64,000 nucleotides of DNA from Aquiflexum sp. TKW24L. Lineage in GTDB: Bacteria; Bacteroidota; Bacteroidia; Cytophagales; Cyclobacteriaceae. The position numbers and the translations under genes are program-made. Positions 32,120 through 41,013 of this stretch are shown in pieces (positions within the stretch are counted from its first letter, which is position 1; every line of letters begins with the position of its first letter). Under the pieces are notes generated by a model. It was not told the origin of the DNA, did no database searches, and worked only from the letters and a program-made list of their open reading frames with translations. The stretch is from NCBI RefSeq assembly GCF_023502205.1, contig NZ_JAMFLG010000010.1, positions 1 through 64,000 on the forward strand. Reading direction: 5' to 3'.

Positions 32120-32782
32120 TCACCTCTTTCTTTTTACGGAAGGTCTGGAAAAAGTTTTGTCTGATCCCATGTTTTCTCCCTTTTCAAATCTGTCGGCTTT
32201 GATTTTTAACAATTTGTAGATTTCTTCTTTACCAAACTCCCTGACTTCGCCGGAAGCAAAACCTTCAATAGTCAAATTCTCCATAGACCACCTGACCAAC
32301 CGGAGCGTCGGATAGCCAACCGCCGCAGTCATCTTTCGTACCTGCCTATTTTTGCCCTCGGTCAGGGTCAATTGAATCCAAGAATCAGGAATAGATTTTC
32401 TATACCTAATGGGAGGATTTCGGTCCGGAAGCATTAGGTTTTCAGAAAGGATTTTGGCAAAAGCTTTTTTGGTTTGGTACAATTTACTGTCGACATTGAT
32501 TTCAGTTCCAGATTGGAGTTGGCGGATCGCCTCCTCAGTCGGAATTCCCTCCACTTGTGCTAGGTAAGACCTCAAATGACCAAATTTTGGATCAAGCAGG
32601 TAGTGATTTAGCGGTTTGTCGTCTGTAATTAAGAGTAGTCCTTCACTGTCTTTGTCCAATCGCCCGACAGGATAGACGTCCGGCGGAAAATCAGCCACAT
32701 TTTTCAAGGTATCCTCCTCCCCGCTGAATTGGCTGAGGATTCCAAAGGGCTTGTATAAGACAAAGTATCTATTGTTTGGCAT
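32120..32782 (-). CDS. RsuA/RluE-type rRNA pseudouridine synthase
   Basis: A 220-residue single-domain enzyme of the RsuA/RluB/RluE group, without an S4 domain. The catalytic aspartate D43 lies in the conserved GRLDKDSEGLLLIT. The substrate-binding region KNRQVRKM is present near residue 147. These enzymes isomerise a specific uridine in rRNA. The ATG at 32782 is used because the longer frame starts with a TTG that only duplicates the MPNN start. It ends with a basic tail. Confidence 0.9.
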   Translation of the reverse strand: MPNNRYFVLYKPFGILSQFSGEEDTLKNVADFPPDVYPVGRLDKDSEGLLLITDDKPLNHYLLDPKFGHLRSYLAQVEGIPTEEAIRQLQSGTEINVDSKLYQTKKAFAKILSENLMLPDRNPPIRYRKSIPDSWIQLTLTEGKNRQVRKMTAAVGYPTLRLVRWSMENLTIEGFASGEVREFGKEEIYKLLKIKADRFEKGENMGSDKTFSRPSVKRKR

Positions 32783-32840
32783 AAAATTATTTGGCAAATT
32801 ACGTGTATTAATAAGATCAATACCATTTTAATTGACAATT

Positions 32841-33059
32841 ATGAAATCCATCTTGGTAAAAATCAAAACTGAAAAGGAGGAAAAAATCCTTACTGACTTT
32901 TTAGAAAGCAAGGAATACGAATTTCAAAAAACGCCAGATGAGGCTGAATTAACCTATATTAATAGAATGCTAGATATCGCTGAAAAAGAAATTTTGGAAG
33001 GAAAAACTTTAAGTTATAATCTGGTTATGGATCAAGTCCGTGAAAAATATGGATTATGA
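32841..33059 (+). CDS. Antitoxin-like protein of a type II toxin-antitoxin pair
   Basis: A 72-residue mainly helical acidic protein (MKSILVKIKTEKEEKILT...) immediately upstream of, and overlapping by 11 bp, a ParE/RelE-like gene. It resembles antitoxins that wrap the toxin through an extended C-terminus. The toxin that follows is frameshifted, so the antitoxin may be a remnant. Its family (RelB-like or another) is not determined. Confidence 0.6.
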   Translation: MKSILVKIKTEKEEKILTDFLESKEYEFQKTPDEAELTYINRMLDIAEKEILEGKTLSYNLVMDQVREKYGL

Positions 33060-33353
33060 GGTTATCTGGACAAACAAATCCCAACTGACTTTCAATGAAA
33101 TCTGCGAATACATCCACAATTTTTTTGGAATTAAGGAAGTTGAGATTTTCATAAAACGAACAGATATTCTGGTTGAAATCATTCAGAAATCTCCAACTAT
33201 TTTAAGCAATTTGAAAAACGCCCCCATGTAAGACATGGCTTCTTACATAAAAATACCACACTTTTTTATAAAATAGATGAAGATAAAAAAAGGGTTTATC
33301 TGTTGCTTTTTTGGGACAACAGACAAAACCCTATCAATCTAAATTTGGAATAA
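33049..33353 (+). pseudogene. Frameshifted ParE/RelE-type toxin
   Basis: The first ~60 codons read MDYEVIWTNKSQLTFNEICEYI... and match the start of the ParE/RelE fold. The frame then ends at ATG TAA right after a run of five C (33221-33225). One additional base there restores VRHGFLHKNTTLFYKIDED and the family tail LLLFWDNRQNP, ending at TAA 33353 (about 101 residues in total). This is either a true frameshift in a C-tract, which may vary, or a homopolymer sequencing error. The antitoxin gene overlaps its start. Confidence 0.7.
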
Positions 33354-33355
33354 TA

Positions 33356-33532
33356 TCAGCTACCGCAACCAACGCAGTCAAAATGGCTGTCCATAGGCTT
33401 TACACCTTTGAGTTGCATTTCGAGGTTGTGGATTTGGTCACGGGCCTCCATGTCTTGGAACATGTTGCCGGTCAAGGTGCCTTTCAGGTTATCGATTTCC
33501 TGTTGGATGGCAGATTTTTGTTCAGTTGTCAT
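33356..33532 (-). CDS. Small protein with C-terminal CVGCG motif
   Basis: A 58-residue protein: a helical, polar N-terminal part (MTTEQKSAIQQEIDNLKG...) with features of a short coiled coil, and a C-terminus DCVGCGS with a CxxC pair. The initial ATG at 33532 is preferred over the alternative TTG two codons earlier. The CxxC end suggests metal or thiol chemistry. I do not recognise the family. It converges on the frameshifted toxin with only a few bases between stops. Confidence 0.55.
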   Translation of the reverse strand: MTTEQKSAIQQEIDNLKGTLTGNMFQDMEARDQIHNLEMQLKGVKPMDSHFDCVGCGS

Positions 33533-33704
33533 TTTCAAATGGATTTAAGTGGTTACAGCTTCTAATATAAAAAAGTTCTTTATTTTTTGTAAGTGCATGG
33601 AGGCCTTTGATATAATTTTTTCTCAAGACATTGAAGTGGATTCCGTGTAAAATGGGTTGGCTTTGGATTTCAAATCCCTTAAATTTCTTAAAATATCAAA
33701 TAAA

Positions 33705-34841
33705 ATGCTCGACAATCCCACGATCAAAAACCTCACCGAATTCAGAAAAACCCTTCATCAATTCCCTGAACTTTCTGGTCAGGAAAAAGAAACGGCCAAA
33801 AGAGTCCTTGACTTTTTCAGCTTTTTGAATCCTGACAAAACCATCACAGGATTTGGAGGAACAGGCTTGGCTTTTGTTTTTCAAGGAAAATATCCCGGAC
33901 CGACCACTTTATTCCGCTGCGAGCTTGACGGCCTACCGATCAAAGAAGAAAACAGCATTTCCCATCTCAGTACAATCCCAAACACCTCCCATGTCTGTGG
34001 GCATGATGGACACATGGCTATTGTCAGTGGCTTGGGTACTTACTTTTCTGCCAATAGGCCGCAAATAGGACGGGTTGTCCTACTTTTCCAACCTGCCGAA
34101 GAAACCGGCGAAGGGGCAGAAGCAGTCATCAAAGATCCCAAATTCGCTGAAATCCAGCCTGATTTTGCTTTTGCCCTTCATAATCTTCCCGGATATCCAC
34201 TTCATCAGATTTTGATAAAACAAGGCCCTTTTGCTGCGGCATCCGTGGGGATGAGTATTCATTTCAAAGGTAGAAACTCGCATTCTGCGCATCCCGAAGC
34301 CGGTAACAGTCCTGCGGAAGCCATGGCCAAAACCATTGTAGCATTGGAAAAACTTCCCCAAGGCGTCGAAAAATTTTCACTTGTCACCGTCATCCATGCT
34401 GAGTTGGGAAGCCTTGCATTTGGGACCACTCCCGGTACAGCGGTGGTCAGGGCGACTTTACGGGCATTTGAAAACGAAACCCGGGACCTCTTGGTTTCTT
34501 ATGCCGAACAATTGGCTACACAAATTGCCGAAGAATATGGATTGGGAGTTTCTTTTGATTTTGTAGAAAGTTTCGCGGCGACACACAATAATCCCGAGGC
34601 ATGGCAAATCGGTTTGGATGCGGCCAAAAAATTGAATTTGGATATCCGCCATGTCGAAAAACCGTTCAGATGGTCGGAGGATTTTGGCCTTTTTTCTTCC
34701 CATACCAAAACTTTGTTGTTTGGTCTAGGGTCAGGAGTGGATCATCCGCAACTCCATGAATCCAATTTTGATTTTCCTGATGAGTTGATAAAAACAGGGG
34801 TTAGCATGTTTGTGGAAATTGCTAATGGATTGCATACATAA
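33705..34841 (+). CDS. M20-family amidohydrolase (hippurate/IAA-amino-acid hydrolase type)
   Basis: A 378-residue cytosolic zinc hydrolase with the M20D pattern: VCGHDGHMA (metal ligands), LLFQPAEETGEGA (catalytic Glu pair), ALHN and the dimerisation-domain start AASVGMSIHFKGRNSHSAHP. It closes with HESNFDFPDEL. The start codon at 33705 (MLDNPTIKN) is used because the longer frame has only a TTG. The family cleaves N-acyl amino acids. It is unlinked to its neighbours. Confidence 0.9.
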   Translation: MLDNPTIKNLTEFRKTLHQFPELSGQEKETAKRVLDFFSFLNPDKTITGFGGTGLAFVFQGKYPGPTTLFRCELDGLPIKEENSISHLSTIPNTSHVCGHDGHMAIVSGLGTYFSANRPQIGRVVLLFQPAEETGEGAEAVIKDPKFAEIQPDFAFALHNLPGYPLHQILIKQGPFAAASVGMSIHFKGRNSHSAHPEAGNSPAEAMAKTIVALEKLPQGVEKFSLVTVIHAELGSLAFGTTPGTAVVRATLRAFENETRDLLVSYAEQLATQIAEEYGLGVSFDFVESFAATHNNPEAWQIGLDAAKKLNLDIRHVEKPFRWSEDFGLFSSHTKTLLFGLGSGVDHPQLHESNFDFPDELIKTGVSMFVEIANGLHT

Positions 34842-34942
34842 TGATGCAAAAAGGATTTGAAAATATAAAAGAGCCTTTTCAAATCACGAATATTTATTCA
34901 CCTAAATCCACTTTGCTGCAATATGACTTTTACTATAAAGCT

Positions 34943-35632
34943 TCAAAACCACCCACTCACCATTGAATCCACTTCCTCAAGGACAACTTTGAGTTCGTCG
35001 TAGGATTTGGCTGAGATTCCCATCAGGAATTCATGGTTGGCGACCTGCATGCCGCAAAATCCAAAAATTCCAAGACCCATTAATTTCCTGACGGATTCAT
35101 CCATACCATTTTCTTTGATAAAGGTTTCATCAGCTCCTGTGGTCTGAATGATGCTGACTTTTTTATTTTGGAGCTTTCCTCTTATTCCTTCTATATCAGC
35201 CTCAAATGCAAAAACCGGCGTGAATACCCGATCCAAATAGCCTTTCATCATTGCCGGGGGTGACCACCACCATGTCGGATAAATCAGAATGAGGTGATTG
35301 GCCCATTGGATTTCAGCCTGTTCGGTGATGACATCTTGGGAAGATTCGCCTGCTTGGGAATCGTATCTTTTCCATTCTTCCAAAGAAAGAATTGGGTCGA
35401 AACCCATCATGTATAAATCCCTGACATGCACTAAATGACCTTTTTGTAGCAACCTTTCTTCCACCGTTTTGGAGATAGCATGATTGAAACTATCCGGATT
35501 GGGATGGGCCAATATGATCAAGACATGTTCCTTTTTTATCTCAGCAGAAAGACTTTGAACCAAAAAAATATGGGAGAGATAAAACAGAAAAAGGACTTTA
35601 AGAAAAAATAGTGATTTTGGAAATGGCTTCAT
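34943..35632 (-). CDS. Exported flavodoxin-fold NAD(P)H oxidoreductase
   Basis: A 229-residue protein with the NAD(P)H quinone oxidoreductase/flavodoxin-like fold: VLIILAHPNPDSFNHAI near residue 37, LILIYPTWWWSPPAMMKGYLDRVF near 113, and IIQTTGAD near 160. Before that fold is an atypical hydrophobic leader (residues ~7-30, LFFLKVLFLFYLSHIFLVQSLSA), read here as a signal peptide. Family members are nearly always cytosolic, so this copy may act in the periplasm. No internal start is obvious before the fold. It lies 22 bp downstream of a DUF3365 haem-binding lipoprotein gene. Confidence 0.8.
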   Translation of the reverse strand: MKPFPKSLFFLKVLFLFYLSHIFLVQSLSAEIKKEHVLIILAHPNPDSFNHAISKTVEERLLQKGHLVHVRDLYMMGFDPILSLEEWKRYDSQAGESSQDVITEQAEIQWANHLILIYPTWWWSPPAMMKGYLDRVFTPVFAFEADIEGIRGKLQNKKVSIIQTTGADETFIKENGMDESVRKLMGLGIFGFCGMQVANHEFLMGISAKSYDELKVVLEEVDSMVSGWF

Positions 35633-35654
35633 GGTAAATAGGGCTTAAGAGAAT

Positions 35655-36308
35655 TTACATTTTTTTGACTACTTCTTTTTTCGGAATCCGGATACTCCAC
35701 ATCCCTCTCAAATCACCTATTTTGTGACCTGTGGCATTGTCTTGGGGGTACAATTCGCTAAGGGCTTTTTGAGTTTCCGCACTGATGTCAGTTCCCGGTT
35801 GGCCATGACAGCTGAGACACATTGCATTTGGGATTTTGATAGCTTTGCTGTATAAATAGACCTCACCATTTTCAAACTTCTGGATACTTGGATCAAGTGG
35901 AAGCTCGTTTTCGGCATTGTATTCATACGCCTCTAAAATCCCGATTTCATCCTCTGTTGGTTTGTCTTGGGGATTTCGGAACCTGTTAGATACCCGGCGG
36001 ACGGTTACTCCATATTTGGCACTTACTTCTTGGAGTATAGGTAAAGCTTCAACATTGCAAAATTGGATGGCACCTGGGACTCCTTTTTCCTCAATGGCCT
36101 TTTGCAGAGCACTGATCAGTTGCTGCTGTGCTTCGGTGCTTATTTCGTCTCCCCACTTCATACCTGCCTGAATTATATCTGCCTCGTTGAGTTTTTTGAC
36201 TTCCATGCTTTTGTTCACTTCCTCAAAAACCTCCTTGCTTACCCTTTCATTTGACCCGCAGGAAGATAAAAGGATGATTATCAACAAAAACCCGAATATT
36301 TTTTTCAT
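35655..36308 (-). CDS. DUF3365 (Tll0287-like) c-type haem-binding lipoprotein
   Basis: A 217-residue lipoprotein with the signal LLIIILLSSC. The DUF3365 domain spans ~50-210 and contains a single c-haem motif CLSCH near residue 168. The longer frame adds six residues at the start, but the ATG at 36308 gives a clean signal peptide. The family is found in sensors and in soluble haem proteins. The gene pairs with the exported flavodoxin-like protein downstream (22 bp apart), so a small envelope redox couple is plausible. Confidence 0.85.
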   Translation of the reverse strand: MKKIFGFLLIIILLSSCGSNERVSKEVFEEVNKSMEVKKLNEADIIQAGMKWGDEISTEAQQQLISALQKAIEEKGVPGAIQFCNVEALPILQEVSAKYGVTVRRVSNRFRNPQDKPTEDEIGILEAYEYNAENELPLDPSIQKFENGEVYLYSKAIKIPNAMCLSCHGQPGTDISAETQKALSELYPQDNATGHKIGDLRGMWSIRIPKKEVVKKM

Positions 36309-36485
36309 ATTTTTTTTAATTCTCAAGTATAAAAATAAGGTTAAAAGATGAGTTAGTAAAAAGTTTATTGCTGTTTGTGGTTTAAATGTCCTAATTAGGC
36401 AGGTTTCGGCTTTCCCGATCCATGCCGAAACCTTTCATTTTTGGTTTAAAGTCCTATTTTTGTATTTGTTGAATCCCCTCTATTG

Positions 36486-39290
36486 ATGACAAAACGCATA
36501 CTAACTCTTCTGATTTTTATACTTATCCATTCTTTTGGTTATTCCCAGACTTGGAAAAGAGTAGGTGGCCGAGGCAACCAATTGACAGATATTTCCTGGG
36601 CGACAGAGGAAACAGGTTATGTTTCCGGCAACCAGCTTATTTTAAAGACTATCGACGGAGGCTTGAGTTGGGTGGAGCAGGAAGCTCCCACCAAGACCAG
36701 AATGTGGGGAGTCGATTTTTTTGATGAAAACCTAGGCTTGATGGTAGGGGAAAAGGGAGAAGTCTTCCGAACCTCAAATGGAGGTTCCAATTGGGTATCA
36801 ATCAATACAGGCACAAGCAACACCTTGCGAAGTGTGAAATTCCTGACCCAGACCCGCGCATACGCAGTGGGTGATGGGGGTGAAGTCTACCGAAGTACCA
36901 ATGGCGGACAGAGTTGGGCAAAACAATCAGTAGGAACGACAGTAGACCTCAAGCGCCTCTATTTTGCAAACCAGGATACGGGATATGTTGCTACTGCAGA
37001 CGGGAAAATCGTCAGGACATTTAACTCCGGCAACAACTGGTCAATCCAAAATACAGGCCAATCCAACCCGCTCAATGATATCTATTTTTCTTCAGGAAAA
37101 ACAGGCTTTTCAGTAGGTCAAAGTGGATTGATCCTCAAAACAGCAGATGCAGGAACGACTTGGACCACAGTAACTAGCGGAACAGAGCGTAATTTGACCG
37201 CTATGTCATTTAACAGGTCGAATCCAAATCTAGGAGTCATCTTGGGTGAAAATGGCACCGTCTTAAGGACAACTAATGGCGGAATCACTTTTGATGGCAT
37301 CAATATTTCCAATATCGAAACGTATTTTGGAGCAAGTTTCAGAAAAACCTCCAATGTGATTTTTGCTGTAGGAACAAATGGTACCATCATATCATCTGTT
37401 AACTCAGGTGCGAACTGGACTGTGCGACAAACAGGCTTGGATGTAAATTACAAAGCAACCCAGTTTAGGACAGCGACATTGGGTTATATTGTTGGGGAGC
37501 GGGGTTTGTTTTTGGTGACATCCAACGGAGGCACCACGCTGACCAATAGATCCCGACCGGTCTCGGGAACCTTTCATGACCTTGCTTTCACGACAAATGC
37601 ATTTGGATATATTGTTGGAGATAATGGAGTAGCGCTTCGGACAGGCAATTCCGGTGCAAACTGGACTTCCCTAAATCCTCCAATTGACAATACGATTTAT
37701 GGTTTACATTTTTTTGCAAATGCATCCGGCTATGCGGTAGGAGAAAACGGGTTTATGGCAAGGACAATTGATTCAGGGGTTAATTGGGAGAAAATTTCTG
37801 TAAGTGGAACATCTGAGACACTTCGTGAACTTATATTTTTTGACAACCTGGCTGGTGTGGTCATCGGTCAAAACGGATTTTTGGCCAGGACCGAAGATGG
37901 GGTACAATGGCAAAAAGTAACCGTGCCTACGTCGGAGGACTTGATAGATATGGATATTTTGGATCCCAATTCTGCTGTAGTGGTTGGAAAGAATGGTACT
38001 GTTTTAAAAACTTCCGACAGGGGAATTTCTTGGACCAAAATCACTTTATCAGAAACAAAAAACCTCGCAGCAGTGGATTTTCTAGATGAGTCTATTGGTT
38101 TTGTTGCAGGTGAAAAAGGACTGATGCTCATGACCCGCGATGGCGGTTTGACTTGGACCGTGTTACCAACCGGAACCTTTCAGGATTTTTCAGGGATCAG
38201 TTTCGGCGATTTGAGCAGTGGCTTTGCTGTTGGAGAAAACGGTTCCTTGTTCAATTACAGCTGTCAGGTACCCGAGACGCCCACTGTTATATTTGGAGAA
38301 AGTAATATCTGTATCAGTCAGCAAGTCTACCAAGTGCAAAACACGGATGCCGATGCTGTTTTTGAGTGGCGCGTAGATGGTGGGACGATTTTAGAAGGTC
38401 AAGGCACTAGCAGGATTACAGTCCGTTGGGATGCTTCAGGTAGAAATGCCGTACTAGTGAGAGGAACTAATAACTGTGGCAATGGTGGCACTATGGGACT
38501 CGAAGTACTGGTTTCCACTACTCCTAGAAATATTACAGAAATACAAGGTGAGGGCGTGGTGTGCTTCGAAAATTTTGAGGAATACCAAGTCAACGATGTT
38601 CCCGGTACAATTTTCATTTGGGAACTCACAGGAGGAATGATTACCGAGGGCCAAGGGACTTCCAAAGTGAAAGTCCAGTGGACGAAAGGAGGACAAAATG
38701 AGTTGAAAATCAAACCGACCAATCCCTGCGGTGAAGGGACTTTCTTCTCAAAAGCGATACAAGTAATCTCTCCGCCTAGCCAAACATCTGAAATCATAGG
38801 CCCCGATAGAGTAGGCTTGACAGAGGAAGTGTATGAAGTGACCAATGTGCCTGATGTCAATTTTCAATGGCAAATCAGTAACAATGCCGCTAGGATTATC
38901 TCAGGTCAGGGGACAAATAAGATTACTGTCATGTGGGAAAAGCAAGGGGATTTTACCATTACTGTCAAGGGGATGAATAGCTGTAATTCAGGACCGGAAA
39001 CCTCGCTGAAAGTGAATGTCAATTTCATCACAAGTATTGGAAAAGAACCTTCTTCAGGTAAAACAAATGTATATCCCAATCCATCACAAGGTGATGTCTG
39101 GGTATCCTTTGCCGGTATCATCGGTGTCAATCAGGTAAAAGTCTCCGACATCATGGGCAAGGAAATACAAGAAGTAAAACCAGAGTTGGGAGTTGATATG
39201 GTAGTTTTCAATAACCTTCCAAAAGGTTTGTATTTTGTCACGGTCAGAAGCAGGGAAAAAGAATACAAACACAAACTTCTGGTAAGATAA
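36486..39290 (+). CDS. T9SS cargo protein with YCF48-type repeats and PKD-like domains
   Basis: A 934-residue secreted protein. Signal peptide (LLIFILIHSFGYSQ) is followed by ~11 YCF48/HCF136-like repeats (~residues 25-590), each with patterns such as GYVSGNQLILKTIDGG and NGGSNW. Then come three ~85-residue PKD-like modules (~590-850). A type A T9SS sorting domain (~855-934) closes the protein: TNVYPNPSQGDVWV then GLYFVTVRS..KLLVR. The sorting domain connects it to the T9SS genes at 54-60 kb. A -7-like TATTTTTG lies at 36455-36462. Confidence 0.9.
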   Translation: MTKRILTLLIFILIHSFGYSQTWKRVGGRGNQLTDISWATEETGYVSGNQLILKTIDGGLSWVEQEAPTKTRMWGVDFFDENLGLMVGEKGEVFRTSNGGSNWVSINTGTSNTLRSVKFLTQTRAYAVGDGGEVYRSTNGGQSWAKQSVGTTVDLKRLYFANQDTGYVATADGKIVRTFNSGNNWSIQNTGQSNPLNDIYFSSGKTGFSVGQSGLILKTADAGTTWTTVTSGTERNLTAMSFNRSNPNLGVILGENGTVLRTTNGGITFDGINISNIETYFGASFRKTSNVIFAVGTNGTIISSVNSGANWTVRQTGLDVNYKATQFRTATLGYIVGERGLFLVTSNGGTTLTNRSRPVSGTFHDLAFTTNAFGYIVGDNGVALRTGNSGANWTSLNPPIDNTIYGLHFFANASGYAVGENGFMARTIDSGVNWEKISVSGTSETLRELIFFDNLAGVVIGQNGFLARTEDGVQWQKVTVPTSEDLIDMDILDPNSAVVVGKNGTVLKTSDRGISWTKITLSETKNLAAVDFLDESIGFVAGEKGLMLMTRDGGLTWTVLPTGTFQDFSGISFGDLSSGFAVGENGSLFNYSCQVPETPTVIFGESNICISQQVYQVQNTDADAVFEWRVDGGTILEGQGTSRITVRWDASGRNAVLVRGTNNCGNGGTMGLEVLVSTTPRNITEIQGEGVVCFENFEEYQVNDVPGTIFIWELTGGMITEGQGTSKVKVQWTKGGQNELKIKPTNPCGEGTFFSKAIQVISPPSQTSEIIGPDRVGLTEEVYEVTNVPDVNFQWQISNNAARIISGQGTNKITVMWEKQGDFTITVKGMNSCNSGPETSLKVNVNFITSIGKEPSSGKTNVYPNPSQGDVWVSFAGIIGVNQVKVSDIMGKEIQEVKPELGVDMVVFNNLPKGLYFVTVRSREKEYKHKLLVR

Positions 39291-39443
39291 TCTTTCCTTA
39301 TTTTAAGGAAGTACTGGTGTCCATAGTATGGACAAATTGAAATAAAATTTCTCCAATTTGTATTTTTCAATATTTTATATTTTTTTAAAGAAATTATTAT
39401 AAAGTTTTTTTTATAAAATCAGAATAATATTTTTTATCTCTAT

Positions 39444-39469
39444 TGACAATAATCAATAATTTATTGTCA
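39444..39469. promoter_or_regulatory. Dyad upstream of the PLP enzyme gene
   Basis: TGACAATAA and TTATTGTCA form a perfect nine-base inverted repeat separated by eight bases, ending 24 bp before the ATG at 39494. The position and symmetry fit an operator. It lies inside the alternative longer frame of the gene, which favours the shorter start. Confidence 0.5.
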
Positions 39470-39493
39470 TTTGCCTGCATAAACCCAATTGAA

Positions 39494-40744
39494 ATGCAAG
39501 AGAGATATTTCCAACCAGAGAGTTTAATGATGACTCATGGGTACAAGCCTGAGTTGTCAGAAGGTGCGATTAAATGCCCCATTTTCCAAACAAGCACATT
39601 TGTTTTTAAAACAGCGGAGGAGGGCAAGGCTTTTTTCCAAGTTGCCTATGGCAAAAGAGAAAAAGAACCAAACGAAGAATTGGGATTGATCTACAGCAGA
39701 CTGAATAATCCTGATTTGCAGATTTTGGAGGAGCGACTATGTTTGTGGGATCAGGCCGAGGAATGTGCTGTTTTTGAAAGTGGCATGTCCGCCATTTCTA
39801 CTGTAATGTTGGAATTTTTGAGGCCTGGAGATATATTGCTTTACAGCAAACCTGTCTATGGTGGCACGGATCATTTTATCAACAAAGTCCTGCCTCAATA
39901 TGGCATCAATAATTTTGGATTCACGGCTGATCAGTCCGCAGATGAAATTCTTGACAAGATCAAACAACGGGGATTGACCGATAAAGTAAAAATGGTCTAT
40001 GTAGAGACCCCTGCCAATCCAACCAATGCACTTTTTGACCTATCAGTTTGCAGAGAGGTAGCAGACCGCCTGAGCACTCCTGAAAAGGAAATCGTGGTCT
40101 GTGTCGACAATACTTACATGGGTCCACTTTGGCAACATCCATTAAAGCATGGGGTGGATTTGATAGTGTATTCGGCTACCAAATACATCGGCGGACACTC
40201 TGACTTGATCGCAGGGGCAGTCTTGGGAAATTCCAAGCATATGAAGCGGGTAAGAACCCTGAGGACATTTCTTGGCAATATGGCAGGACCTTGGACAGGT
40301 TGGCTGTTGATGAGGAGTCTGGAGACACTCAAAGTCAGGATGACCAAGCAGGCAAGCAATGCCGTGGAAGTGGCGGACTTTTTAAAATCACATCCAAAAG
40401 TCGAAAAAGTTTATTACCTCGGACATCTTGAGCCGGGGGATCCACAGTATGATATATTCAAAAAACAACAAAATTCTGCTGGGGCAATGCTTTCTTTTGA
40501 AATCAAAGGAGGAGAAAAAGAAGCGTTTATGTTTTTGAATAACCTTAAGCTAATGAAGCTCGCAGTATCTTTGGGCAGTACAGAATCCCTTGCAGAACAT
40601 CCGGCTACAATGACACACAGTGATGTTTCAGAATCCGATCGAAAATTATTGGGTATCAGCGAAAAATTGATCAGGCTTTCCATAGGTATCGAGCACCATT
40701 CCGATATCATTTGGGATGTCCAACAGGCTTTGGAAAAGGCCTAA
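39494..40744 (+). CDS. Cys/Met metabolism PLP-dependent enzyme (cystathionine/methionine gamma-lyase type)
   Basis: A 416-residue cytosolic enzyme of the trans-sulfuration family, with the PLP lysine at K230 in YSATKYIGGHSD. The pyridoxal-phosphate-binding region FESGMSAISTVMLEFLRPGD and the family end LRLSIGIEHHSD are present. Members include cystathionine gamma-synthase, gamma-lyase and methionine gamma-lyase; the subtype is not decided here. The longer frame has an upstream TTG-type start that would include a dyad operator, so the ATG at 39494 is used. A strong terminator follows. Confidence 0.9.
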   Translation: MQERYFQPESLMMTHGYKPELSEGAIKCPIFQTSTFVFKTAEEGKAFFQVAYGKREKEPNEELGLIYSRLNNPDLQILEERLCLWDQAEECAVFESGMSAISTVMLEFLRPGDILLYSKPVYGGTDHFINKVLPQYGINNFGFTADQSADEILDKIKQRGLTDKVKMVYVETPANPTNALFDLSVCREVADRLSTPEKEIVVCVDNTYMGPLWQHPLKHGVDLIVYSATKYIGGHSDLIAGAVLGNSKHMKRVRTLRTFLGNMAGPWTGWLLMRSLETLKVRMTKQASNAVEVADFLKSHPKVEKVYYLGHLEPGDPQYDIFKKQQNSAGAMLSFEIKGGEKEAFMFLNNLKLMKLAVSLGSTESLAEHPATMTHSDVSESDRKLLGISEKLIRLSIGIEHHSDIIWDVQQALEKA

Positions 40745-40749
40745 AGAGA

Positions 40750-40782
40750 GAAGAGCTTCCAGATTGGGAAGCTCTTCTTTTT
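40750..40782 (+). terminator. Rho-independent terminator
   Basis: The stem GAAGAGCTTCC / GGAAGCTCTTC with a 6-base loop ends in TTTTT, six bases after the PLP-enzyme stop. Confidence 0.9.
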
Positions 40783-40859
40783 AAATTTTCAAGATTGGTA
40801 TGAATTTTTGAATTTAGACTATTCTGCAATTATCAAAACAACGACCAATGCCAGAATTG

Positions 40860-40900
40860 TCAGGGTCGTCACTCTGAGTAAAGCGAAGAGTCTTTTTTAT
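40860..40900. repeat. Degenerate dispersed intergenic repeat
   Basis: The phrase GTCACTCTGAGTAAAGCGAA then GAGTCTTTTTT resembles a repeat that recurs in many Bacteroidota intergenic regions. The rest of the gap to 41013 holds no supported gene. Confidence 0.35.
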
Positions 40901-41013
40901 TTTGAGATCTTTCATCCTTCCCGAAGAAAACGGGACAGGCTGTACCTCGGATTCAAGACGACGCGAGGGGAGATTGCAGTAAGTGAGGTTCTGGACTGTC
41001 GACTGTCGTCTGA

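Noticed and set aside
36402-36435. AGGTTTCGGC hairpin between divergent genes as terminator or riboswitch
   Set aside because: It lies between divergent starts, lacks a T-tract and has no recognisable aptamer core.
39291-39443. SAM-type riboswitch upstream of the PLP enzyme gene
   Set aside because: No conserved multi-helix core can be formed by eye; only short hairpins and AT-rich DNA are seen.
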